Positions 1 to 5,604 of a stretch of DNA of 11,134 bases are shown here, in pieces (the stretch's first letter is position 1; each line of letters opens with the position of its first letter). A model generated the notes under the pieces. The model was given only the letters and a program-made list of their open reading frames with translations, did not search any database and was not told the DNA's origin. This DNA is from Fibrobacter succinogenes (GTDB lineage Bacteria > Fibrobacterota > Fibrobacteria > Fibrobacterales > CADBQJ01). Both the position numbers and the translations under genes were made by a program. The stretch spans positions 1 to 11,134 of the forward strand of contig CADBQJ010000295.1 in assembly GCA_902796785.1 (NCBI GenBank), written 5' to 3'.

Positions 1-452
1 AGGTTCAGCGACATCACGCCGCTGCAGATGGTGAAGACCTTGTAGGGGATCGGCGTGAACCCGGCGGCGAAGACGATCCAGAAGCCGTACTGCAGGTAGA
101 GCGACTGCACGCGACCGAAGACCTCGGGGGTGAAGCCGGGGATCCAGCGGAAGAAGAATTCCGAGACGGCGCCCCAGAGGAGCGCGCCGATGGCGTAGCC
201 GAGGAGGCCGCCGACGATGGAGGCGCAGGAGCAGACGAGCGCGTAGAAGAAGCTGCGCTTCGGCTTCCCGATGCCGAGCGCGATGAGCAGCACGTCGGGC
301 GGCACGGGGAAGAAGCTCGATTCCGCGAAGGCGAGCGCGCCGAGCGCGGGCGTCCCGTAGGGGGTGTCGGCCCAGTGGAGCACCCAGTCGTAGAGCCGGC
401 GGACGACGCCTTTCTTCGGGGACGCGGGGGTTTCGGCGTTCGGTTCTTCCAT
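1..452 (-). CDS. DedA/YqaA-family (VTT domain) membrane protein, C-terminus outside window
   Basis: About 150 residues are visible, reading leftward from an ATG at 452-450 and still open at base 3, so the C-terminus lies outside the window. After a short charged N-terminus (MEEPNAETPASPKKG) comes a half-buried segment with FAESSFFPVPPDVLL, then a hydrophobic stretch with SIVGGLLGYAIGALLW, and later FAAGFTPIPYKVFTI. The E-S-x-x-x-P-x-P-x-D pattern and the F/AGFTPIPYK pattern are hallmarks of the YqaA branch of the DedA/SNARE-associated (VTT) family. These are inner-membrane proteins with re-entrant loops. Family members have been linked to lipid carrier or phospholipid flipping and to envelope homeostasis; the substrate of this branch is not established. 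The gene is divergent from the acyltransferase gene. The start is chosen because a TATATTTG element ends 5 nt upstream, and no Shine-Dalgarno fits in that space, so a leaderless mRNA is predicted. Family assignment is fairly certain and function is not. Confidence 0.9.
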   Translation of the reverse strand, partial: MEEPNAETPASPKKGVVRRLYDWVLHWADTPYGTPALGALAFAESSFFPVPPDVLLIALGIGKPKRSFFYALVCSCASIVGGLLGYAIGALLWGAVSEFFFRWIPGFTPEVFGRVQSLYLQYGFWIVFAAGFTPIPYKVFTICSGVMSLN

Positions 453-457
453 GCGGA

Positions 458-465
458 CAAATATA
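458..465 (-). promoter_or_regulatory. -10 element of the DedA-like gene (leaderless)
   Basis: The minus strand reads CTATATTTG here, a perfect match to the TAnnTTTG element known from Bacteroidota. TATATT is followed by 7 nt (TGTCCGC) and then the ATG, so transcription should begin at or next to the start codon. I see no convincing -35 element. It stands back to back with the acyltransferase promoter at 484-489. Confidence 0.65.
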
Positions 466-483
466 GATGCCGCGCTCCGTGTC

Positions 484-489
484 TATCTT
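484..489 (+). promoter_or_regulatory. -10 element of the acyltransferase gene (leaderless)
   Basis: The plus strand has TCTATCTT, with TATCTT ending 7 nt before an ATG at 497. The same TCTATCTT-x-TGG layout followed by TGATCCCG recurs at the sugar transferase start (8116-8138). That supports this as a real promoter/start arrangement and supports ATG 497 as the start. It shares the 44-bp intergenic region with the oppositely oriented -10 at 458-465. Confidence 0.6.
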
Positions 490-496
490 ATGGGCG

Positions 497-1297
497 ATGA
501 TCCCGCTCCTCCGCCCGATTCTGCGCGAAACCGGCCTGCGCCTCGAGCGCAAGCGCCGCGTCTTCCGGGCGAACTGCGCGCGCGTGCTGGGCGCGCTGGC
601 TGCGGACGACCCGCTGCGGGCCTGGCTGGAGCTTCCGGAGGAGACGCGCTACGCCGCGCTGGTCCGCAACATGGCCGACGACCTGGCGACGCTCGTCGAC
701 GGCGACCTGCGCCGGCTGGAGGAGACCGACCCCGGGTCGCGGAGCGCGCTGGAGCGGCTGCGCGGAGGCGGGCTGCTGCTGAGCGCCCATTTCGGGAACC
801 ACGAGCTGGTGGCGCGCGGGTGCGCGGAGGCGGGGATGCGGATCCTCTCCTCGGCGCAGACGCAGAAGAGCCGTCTCGCGCAGCGGCTGCTGGACCGCAG
901 GCGCGCGCTCTGGAACGCGCCGGCCGCCGACTTCTCGGGCCGGCTGTTCGAGGCGGCGTCGCGCGTGGAGAGGGGAGGCGTGGTCGGCGTCATGATGGAC
1001 CAGGACCCCGGACCGCGCGGGGCGGACGACCGCTTCTTCTCGCTCCCGTGCAGGACGACCCGCCTGGCCGACGCGCTCTGGAGGCGCGCCGGACGGCCGC
1101 CCGTCGTCTTCGGGCTGGCGATGACCGGCGCGGCCGAACGCTGGCGCGTGGTCTACGCCGCGGGAGAGGAGGGCGAGGCCCCGTCGGACCTGGCGCGCCG
1201 GACGACGGAGCGCGCCGTGCGCGAACGGCCGGACCTCTGGTACGGCTGGATCCACCGGAGATTCAAGAGCGTCGCCCGCGAGATCTACAGGCCGTGA
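497..1297 (+). CDS. LpxL/HtrB-family (LABLAT) lysophospholipid/lipid A acyltransferase
   Basis: The gene encodes 266 aa from ATG 497. Recognisable signatures are the catalytic HX4E box (AHFGNHE, His98 and Glu103), the VGVMMDQDPGPRG loop near residue 165 typical of lipid A late acyltransferases, and the C-terminal WYGWIHRRFKS block. Proteins of this family transfer a fatty acyl chain from acyl-ACP onto lipid A or a related lipid at the inner face of the inner membrane. The protein is shorter than typical LpxL (about 300 aa) and lacks a clear N-terminal membrane helix; it begins near the amphipathic segment that normally follows that helix. An ATG at 467 would add ten residues but would lie upstream of the predicted transcription start. 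It is convergent with the DEAD-box gene, with 27 bp between stop codons and no convincing terminator. The lipid A substrate is inferred from family only; an ornithine-lipid or other acyltransferase role is possible. Confidence 0.9.
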   Translation: MIPLLRPILRETGLRLERKRRVFRANCARVLGALAADDPLRAWLELPEETRYAALVRNMADDLATLVDGDLRRLEETDPGSRSALERLRGGGLLLSAHFGNHELVARGCAEAGMRILSSAQTQKSRLAQRLLDRRRALWNAPAADFSGRLFEAASRVERGGVVGVMMDQDPGPRGADDRFFSLPCRTTRLADALWRRAGRPPVVFGLAMTGAAERWRVVYAAGEEGEAPSDLARRTTERAVRERPDLWYGWIHRRFKSVAREIYRP

Positions 1298-1324
1298 CGG
1301 CGCGAAGGACGCGCGGAGGGCGGA

Positions 1325-3361
1325 CTAGCCCTTCTTCCCGCGCGTGGCGACGATGTTCCCGTTTTCGTCGAGCTTGTGGCCGAACTGGATCGCGCGGCGC
1401 TGGGCGCGCGTGAGCGGCTTGCCGGGTTCCTGCACGACGTCGGACTCGAGGAGCGCGGCCGATTTTTTCCTGCGGACGGGCGCTTCCGGAGCCTCTTTTG
1501 TCGGCCGCGCGGGAGGCGCGCTCCGGAGCGGGGGGCGGCGGTCGGCGCGGTCGCGGGAGAAGGAGCGCTCCTCGCGGTCGGCGCGGTCGTCGAACCGGCG
1601 GCGCTTCGGGCGCCAGTCGCCGCGGTCGCCGCGGTCGCGGAAGGATTCGCGGTCGCCGCGCGGGGCGAACTCCCCGTCTTCGACGCGGTCGCGGCGGCGC
1701 GGCGGGCGGTCGTCGGAGAATCGCCGGCGGTTCGGCCGGAACTCCTCGCGGTCGCGACGGTCGCCGCCCCGGTCGCGCGCTTCGAACCCCTCTTCGCGTT
1801 CGTCGTCGCGGAAGCGCGGCGCGGGCTTGCGGACGTAGCGGTCGGGCTTGCCGTAGCGCGAGCGGTATTCGGAGCGGGCCGGGCGTTCGTCGCCGTCGCG
1901 CCCTTCCCCGCGGCCGTCGTCGTCGCGGCGCCCGCGGGCGTATTTCCGCGCGTCGAACTCCTCGTCGTCGCGGAAGCGCCGGCGCGGGGCGCGGTCGCCG
2001 CGGGGGACGCGGCGCCGGATCTCGGGCAGCTCGGGATGGCGGCCCGCGTCGAAGTCGCGCGCCCAGCCCGTCTGGAGCAGAGCGGCGACCAGCTCGCGCG
2101 CGCCGGTCTCGCCCAGGAGGCCGTCGGCGAACTCGAGCGCGGATTCGTCCAGCCCGTTCGCGACGGCTTCGCGCAGGGCGTCGCCCAGCACCTTCTTCTT
2201 GGCGCGGGCGATCTGCTCGACCGAGGGGATCTCGAGCGGCTGGATGTCGGCGCGGGTGATCGCGCGGATCTTCTCGATGCGCTTCCAGTCCCATCCGCCG
2301 CCCACGAGGGTGACGGCGACCCCTTCCCTGCCGGCGCGGCCGGTGCGGCCCACGCGGTGCACGTAGGCGTCCACCTCGCGCGGGGGCTCGAAGTTGACCA
2401 CGTGGGTGATTTCGGGGATGTCGATGCCGCGGCCCGCCACGTCGGTCGCCACGAGGATGCGGATGCGGCGTTCGCGGAAGCGCTCCAGCGTCTTCTCGCG
2501 CTGCGCCTGGCTCAGGTCGCCGTGGAGCGCCTCGGCGGAGAAGCCGCGCTTGGCCAGCTCGCGGGCGATTTCGTCGCAGTGGGCGCGGGTGGGGGCGAAG
2601 ACGAGCCCGTAGAACTTCGGCTCGGAGTCGATCAGGCGGCAGAGGACGAGCCCCTTGCAGTCGCGCGGCGCCTCCATCACGTACTGCCGCGTGAGGTCGG
2701 AGGTCTTCTGTTCCGACTTCACGGAAAGCAGCTCGTAGTCGCCGAGGTAGCGTTCCGCCAGATGGAGGATGGGCTTCGGCATCGTGGCGGAGAAGAGGAG
2801 CACGCGCCGTTCGGGATTGGCCGCGGCGAGGATCTCCTCCACGTCCTCGATGAATCCCATCTTGAGCATCTCGTCCGCCTCGTCGAGGACGAACCAGCGG
2901 ACCTCGCCCATGTCGAGCAGCCCGCGGCCGAGCATGTCCTTCACGCGCCCGGGGGTGCCGACCACCACGTCCGCGCCGCTCCGGAGCTCGCGCGCCTGCT
3001 GCGAGATCGACTGCCCGCCGTAGACCGTGGCGAAGCGGAGCCCGCCGCGCTCGCCCTGCAGGCTCTCCATCTCCTCGGCCACCTGCAGCGCCAGCTCGCG
3101 CGTGGGGGCCATCACCAGCGCCTGCGGGCGGTCGCCGCGCGAGAGGCGCTCCACGAGCGGGATGCCGAAGGCCGCCGTCTTGCCGGTGCCGGTCTGCGCG
3201 CTGGCCACGAGGTCGCGCTCGGCCTTCAGCAGCGCGGGGATCGTCAGGGCCTGGATCGGGGTCGGGCGGACGAAGCCCTTGGCGCGGAGCGCCTCCAGGG
3301 TCCTTTCGGAGAGGCCCATTTCGTCGAAGGCGGGGATTTCGTTTTCGGCCGTTTCGTCCAT
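1325..3361 (-). CDS. DEAD-box ATP-dependent RNA helicase with Arg/Asp-rich C-terminal tail
   Basis: The gene encodes 678 aa. All helicase motifs are present: Q motif (FVRPTPIQ, about 30-37), motif I AQTGTGKT (55-62), PTREL (86-90), TPGR (136-139), DEAD (160-163), SAT (191-193), ATDVAGRGID (305-314) and HRVGRTGR (335-342). A region similar to the DeaD/CsdA linker follows to about residue 445. Then comes about 170 residues of disordered, highly charged sequence rich in Arg and Asp with repeated RRRF-(S/D/R)-D motifs, ending in a distinct conserved-looking tail (LTRAQRRAIQFGHKLDENG). Such enzymes remodel RNA duplexes in ribosome assembly, mRNA decay or cold adaptation, and charged tails give RNA binding and can drive condensate formation. 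The start ATG is preceded by AGGAAAG (3379-3373, 11 nt spacer) and a TACATTTG promoter. The stop is TAG. Exact orthology (DeaD, RhlE, other) is not decided. Confidence 0.97.
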   Translation of the reverse strand: MDETAENEIPAFDEMGLSERTLEALRAKGFVRPTPIQALTIPALLKAERDLVASAQTGTGKTAAFGIPLVERLSRGDRPQALVMAPTRELALQVAEEMESLQGERGGLRFATVYGGQSISQQARELRSGADVVVGTPGRVKDMLGRGLLDMGEVRWFVLDEADEMLKMGFIEDVEEILAAANPERRVLLFSATMPKPILHLAERYLGDYELLSVKSEQKTSDLTRQYVMEAPRDCKGLVLCRLIDSEPKFYGLVFAPTRAHCDEIARELAKRGFSAEALHGDLSQAQREKTLERFRERRIRILVATDVAGRGIDIPEITHVVNFEPPREVDAYVHRVGRTGRAGREGVAVTLVGGGWDWKRIEKIRAITRADIQPLEIPSVEQIARAKKKVLGDALREAVANGLDESALEFADGLLGETGARELVAALLQTGWARDFDAGRHPELPEIRRRVPRGDRAPRRRFRDDEEFDARKYARGRRDDDGRGEGRDGDERPARSEYRSRYGKPDRYVRKPAPRFRDDEREEGFEARDRGGDRRDREEFRPNRRRFSDDRPPRRRDRVEDGEFAPRGDRESFRDRGDRGDWRPKRRRFDDRADREERSFSRDRADRRPPLRSAPPARPTKEAPEAPVRRKKSAALLESDVVQEPGKPLTRAQRRAIQFGHKLDENGNIVATRGKKG

Positions 3362-3398
3362 TGTGCGCTCGTCTTTCCTGTTCCGGTTTTCAGGGGCG

Positions 3399-3429
3399 CA
3401 AATGTAGAATTTTCGCTAATCGCCGTAAA
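3399..3429 (-). promoter_or_regulatory. Promoter of the DEAD-box helicase gene
   Basis: On the minus strand TACATTTG (3406-3399) matches TAnnTTTG exactly. A weak -35-like TTTACG (3429-3424) lies 17 nt upstream, inside the end of the CotH-like gene. A transcription start near 3394 would give a leader of about 32 nt carrying the AGGAAAG Shine-Dalgarno. The helicase can thus be transcribed independently even though it lies 54 bp downstream of the CotH-like gene on the same strand; read-through from that gene is also possible. Confidence 0.55.
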
Positions 3430-5371
3430 TCACGCGCAATTCGTCGATTTCGATCCATCCTTCGTCGGACTTGCCCTCGGGATAGACGCCCGTCGCGCCC
3501 AGCCCGACCTGCGAGGGGTAGAGGTAGAGGCCGGTGACGTGGGCCAGGATGGAGTCGAGCGGGGGATGGCCGTCGCCCTCGGCGGTGTAGGGGGCGCCGG
3601 TCCAGGCGTAGCGGAGCGAGGCGGAGTCGAGCGGGAGGTACTGCGGCTGCGGCCCGCCGGGCGTCACGGAGAAGGTGCGCCCCCAGTAGCGGTAGACGCC
3701 GTCCTTGTAGCGCGAGCTGAGGATGTCGACGTTGAAGTTGCGCAGGTCGGAGGCGCGATAGTCGAACGCGATGGCCCTGGCGCCGCGCAGGTCGGCCTCG
3801 GCGGGCGAGGTCCACTCCATCGTCCAGCCGCCCCACGACCCCCACGGCACGGGCTTGCCGTCGCCGCCGAGGGTGTTGCGGTAGGTCCACTCCAGGCGCA
3901 GGCTCCCCTCTCCCGCGATCGGCGATTCGGCGTCGACGGAGGCGCGCAGCTCGCTTTCCGCGCTGGCGCCGGCAGCCGCGACGATCGGCGCGAAGAGCGG
4001 ATCGAAGTCGAAGCCGTTGGTCCGCGCGGGATGGACGTAGGGGACGGCGGGCGGGACGCCCTCCAGGCGCCGCTCCATCTTCCAGCGCTGCAGCGCCACC
4101 ACCGCCTTCAGCTCGTCGACCGCGCTCCTCCACGAATGGACGGAGTGGAGCGTGTCGCGCTCCACGTCGGCGGCGATCTCCCCGGCCCAGGAGTCGATCC
4201 ACCCTTCGATCGCGCCGGGCGCCAGCGGACCGTCGAGCAGGCGTTCGACCGCCCGGCGATACTCGGGCGCCGCCGTGCGGCGCAGCAGGCGGAACCAGGG
4301 GTCGCAGGCCGAATGCCAGAAGACGTTGTCGCCCGTCCGCACGGGCTTCGCGCACGAGACGGCGGTGTCGTTCCACTCCGGGTAGTCCCCCAGCCAGGTG
4401 CGGACGAAGAACGTCGCGTTGAGGTCCCAGGGAATCAGCTCGAACCGCCCGTCCCCGCGCTCGTACCAGAAGAAGTTGTGCGGGGAGCAGTCCTCCACGC
4501 GGTTCGGCCGGCCGCCGCAGTAGAAGGTGCGGTAGCCGTCCACGTTGTCGATCGCGACGTCGACCACCAGGTAGTCGAGCGCCCGCCCGACGTCGACGTA
4601 TTCCTCCAGCAGCGCGCGGTCCAGGTCGCGGTCCGCCCGGAGGAGCGCCGCGGAGAAGTCGAGCATCCCCTGCACCGAGGCGCCCTCGTTGGTCTTGAGC
4701 CCGTTCTCGAAGAACGTCGCGTTCGTCCCGCGCGGCCAGACTTCCTTGTAGAGGTTCCCTTCGCCGCCGTCGACATCCTTCCAGCGCGACTTCGCGAACC
4801 GCCCGTCGACGTTCTCGATCATCCCGTAGAGCCCCGCCGGTCCGCCGTTGATCGAGACGAAGGCGTGCTGCGCGCGCGGGGCGTGCACCCCCATCTCGCG
4901 GTAGAGCCGGTAGGAGACGCGGTCGCGGAGCAGGCTGCCGTCGCCGCGCAGGGAGTGGAGGTTCAGCTTCTTCAGCCCGTGCAGGCGGAGCGTCGAGTCG
5001 TACCGGTCGAAGTCGACCTTGAACGACATCCGCTCGCAGACGATCTTCCCGCCCTGGACGCAGTTGAAGAGCGAGCCGTAGGAGCCCTTGTAGCGCAGCC
5101 CGACCGTCCCCACCTCCGCGGAGTCCACCCGCAGCAGCGCGGGCACGTACTCCTCGTCGGCCGCGTGTTCGTTCAGCCAGGTCCAGGCCGAGTCGGACAG
5201 CTCGAAGTCGAAGCGCGGCACGCGCCCCTCGCGGAACAGCTCCGCCGCCTTGTCGTCCGGCCGGACGGCGCCGCCTTCGCCGCCCTCGGGCTCGTCCGCG
5301 GGGGTCGACGAGTCGAACAGCGAGCAGCCGGCCAGCGCGGCGGCCAGGGCGAGGAGGGGAAGGAGGCGCAT
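3416..5371 (-). CDS. CotH-kinase-fold outer-surface lipoprotein with C-terminal beta domain
   Basis: The gene encodes 651 aa from ATG 5371. It has a lipoprotein signal peptide with lipobox LAGC (Cys16) followed by Ser, which favours outer-membrane sorting, then an acidic linker. Residues about 50-430 match the CotH family: GLKKLNLHS (132-140), LLRDRVSYRLYREMGV, the INGGPAGLYGMIENVD block, AIDNVDGYR (273-281), and FELIPWDLN with Asp316. The two Asp-containing blocks correspond to the metal/ATP-binding acidic residues of Bacillus CotH, an atypical secreted protein kinase. Three well-spaced Cys pairs (104/112, 285/295, 340/356) suggest disulfides outside the cytoplasm. Residues about 450-651 are Trp/Tyr-rich beta sequence (SWGGWTMEW, YRYWGRTF, GWIEIDELRVIY), resembling CBM11/CIA30-like galactose-binding folds; this is a tentative call. 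A GTG at 5377 would add two residues but abuts the -10 element. Kinase activity and targets are unknown; a surface carbohydrate- or protein-handling role is inferred. Confidence 0.92.
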   Translation of the reverse strand: MRLLPLLALAAALAGCSLFDSSTPADEPEGGEGGAVRPDDKAAELFREGRVPRFDFELSDSAWTWLNEHAADEEYVPALLRVDSAEVGTVGLRYKGSYGSLFNCVQGGKIVCERMSFKVDFDRYDSTLRLHGLKKLNLHSLRGDGSLLRDRVSYRLYREMGVHAPRAQHAFVSINGGPAGLYGMIENVDGRFAKSRWKDVDGGEGNLYKEVWPRGTNATFFENGLKTNEGASVQGMLDFSAALLRADRDLDRALLEEYVDVGRALDYLVVDVAIDNVDGYRTFYCGGRPNRVEDCSPHNFFWYERGDGRFELIPWDLNATFFVRTWLGDYPEWNDTAVSCAKPVRTGDNVFWHSACDPWFRLLRRTAAPEYRRAVERLLDGPLAPGAIEGWIDSWAGEIAADVERDTLHSVHSWRSAVDELKAVVALQRWKMERRLEGVPPAVPYVHPARTNGFDFDPLFAPIVAAAGASAESELRASVDAESPIAGEGSLRLEWTYRNTLGGDGKPVPWGSWGGWTMEWTSPAEADLRGARAIAFDYRASDLRNFNVDILSSRYKDGVYRYWGRTFSVTPGGPQPQYLPLDSASLRYAWTGAPYTAEGDGHPPLDSILAHVTGLYLYPSQVGLGATGVYPEGKSDEGWIEIDELRVIYGD

Positions 5372-5377
5372 GTCCAC

Positions 5378-5383
5378 AATCTA
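5378..5383 (-). promoter_or_regulatory. -10 element of the CotH-like lipoprotein gene (leaderless)
   Basis: The minus strand reads AATATAGATTG; TAGATT ends 6 nt (GTGGAC) before ATG 5371. This is the same spacing as at the other predicted leaderless starts in the window and supports ATG 5371 over GTG 5377. An alternative register is TATAGA, two bases upstream. There is no Shine-Dalgarno between it and the ATG. Confidence 0.5.
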
Positions 5384-5387
5384 TATT
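5382..5387 (+). promoter_or_regulatory. Opposite-facing -10-like element overlapping the CotH-gene promoter
   Basis: The plus strand reads TCTATATTCG, with TATATT matching the TAnnTT class and the preceding TC seen at most other promoters here. It overlaps the minus-strand CotH -10 by two bases (5382-5383), so the two elements stand back to back. Transcription would start near 5394 and meet the hairpin terminator about 60 nt later. No protein-coding gene follows on the plus strand. Confidence 0.3.
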
Positions 5388-5388
5388 C

Positions 5389-5400
5389 GCGGGGCCCCGC
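5389..5400. repeat. 12-bp perfect palindrome GCGGGGCCCCGC
   Basis: GCGGGGCCCCGC is its own reverse complement. It lies immediately upstream of the CotH-gene -10, where a -35 box or an upstream operator would be, and directly downstream of the plus-strand -10. It could be an operator or a chance GC palindrome in a GC-rich genome. No regulator can be named. Confidence 0.3.
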
Positions 5401-5457
5401 CGGGAGCGCGGAAATCCGCCCGAAAGCGAAAAGCCTCCCGCGGCGGGGAGGCTTTTC
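5394..5457 (+). ncRNA. Possible short RNA (about 65 nt) ending at the hairpin terminator
   Basis: This is a hypothesis. A plus-strand TATATT at 5382-5387 would start transcription near 5394, and the 12-bp hairpin with a following TTTTCTTC at 5453-5460 would end it. The tract contains GCGGAAATCCGC (a small stem-loop) and the terminator stem. There is no open reading frame of note. It could equally be non-functional divergent transcription. Confidence 0.2.
5428..5457 (-). terminator. Rho-independent terminator behind the tRNA gene, likely bidirectional
   Basis: A perfect 12-bp stem (GAAAAGCCTCCC pairs with GGGAGGCTTTTC) surrounds a 6-nt loop. On the minus strand it begins 8 nt after the tRNA 3' end and is followed by TTTTCGCTTTC, so it ends the tRNA transcript. 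On the plus strand the stem is followed by TTTTCTTC, an equally good U-tract, so it should also stop transcription coming from the left. It separates the tRNA from the CotH-gene promoter. Confidence 0.9.
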
Positions 5458-5464
5458 TTCGGAC

Positions 5465-5537
5465 TAGCGGGTGCCGGGGTCGAACCAGCGACACGTGGAT
5501 TATGATTCCACTGCTCTACCAACTGAGCTAACCCGCC
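5465..5537 (-). tRNA. tRNA with CAU anticodon (elongator Met, or Ile2)
   Basis: The 73-nt cloverleaf folds fully. Acceptor GGCGGGT/ACCCGCT (G1-U72 wobble), D arm GCTC-AGTTGGTA-GAGC, anticodon arm GTGGA-ATCATAA-TCCAC with anticodon CAT, variable GTGTC, T arm GCTGG-TTCGACC-CCGGC, discriminator A. The CCA end is not encoded (next bases GTC). The initiator hallmarks (unpaired position 1-72 and three G-C pairs at the base of the anticodon stem) are absent, so it is not initiator tRNA. Elongator Met is more likely, but a CAU Ile2 tRNA read with lysidine cannot be excluded by eye. A32 in the anticodon loop is unusual, as this position is normally a pyrimidine. It stands alone between promoter and terminator. 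Confidence 0.95.
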
Positions 5538-5562
5538 GCGGCCGTTTCGTAAAACGACTGCG

Positions 5563-5593
5563 CAAAGATAGCTCTCCCGGCCCGGTCGGTCAA
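5563..5593 (-). promoter_or_regulatory. tRNA promoter
   Basis: On the minus strand TTGACC (5593-5588), a 17-nt spacer and TATCTTTG (5570-5563) form the best -35/-10 pair in the window. The start would be near 5557, leaving about 20 nt of 5' leader to be removed by RNase P before the mature end at 5537. It lies in the 67-bp gap after the tex stop codon. Confidence 0.7.
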
Positions 5594-5604
5594 GTCGGGG
5601 CGGC

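Noticed and set aside
467..469. ATG 467 as the acyltransferase start
   Set aside because: It lies upstream of the predicted -10 element, overlaps the divergent promoter, and has no Shine-Dalgarno; ATG 497 fits the spacing shared with the other genes. Not excluded absolutely.
1300..1314. Small hairpin GCGCG-AAGGA-CGCGC between the acyltransferase and helicase stop codons
   Set aside because: Only 5 bp with no U-tract on either strand; not a credible intrinsic terminator.
1540..1780. Repeated CGCGGTCG words resembling a CRISPR or tandem repeat array
   Set aside because: Spacing is irregular and the words fall inside the helicase frame, encoding the Arg/Asp-rich tail; no spacer structure.
5375..5377. 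GTG 5377 as the start of the CotH-like lipoprotein
   Set aside because: It abuts the -10 element, so it would not be in a transcript starting 6-7 nt downstream; ATG 5371 gives a normal lipoprotein signal peptide.
1376..5467. A 1363-codon open frame on the plus strand antisense to the helicase and CotH-like genes
   Set aside because: Both minus-strand genes lie in the same frame and avoid TTA, CTA and TCA codons because of high GC, which leaves the antisense frame free of stops. The translation is Ala/Val/Arg/Gly-rich with no domain signature, while the sense frames carry full helicase and CotH motifs.
3390..5522. A long minus-strand frame overlapping the CotH-like gene and the tRNA
   Set aside because: Out of frame with the CotH motifs, Arg/Pro/Ala-rich, and it would begin inside the tRNA gene.
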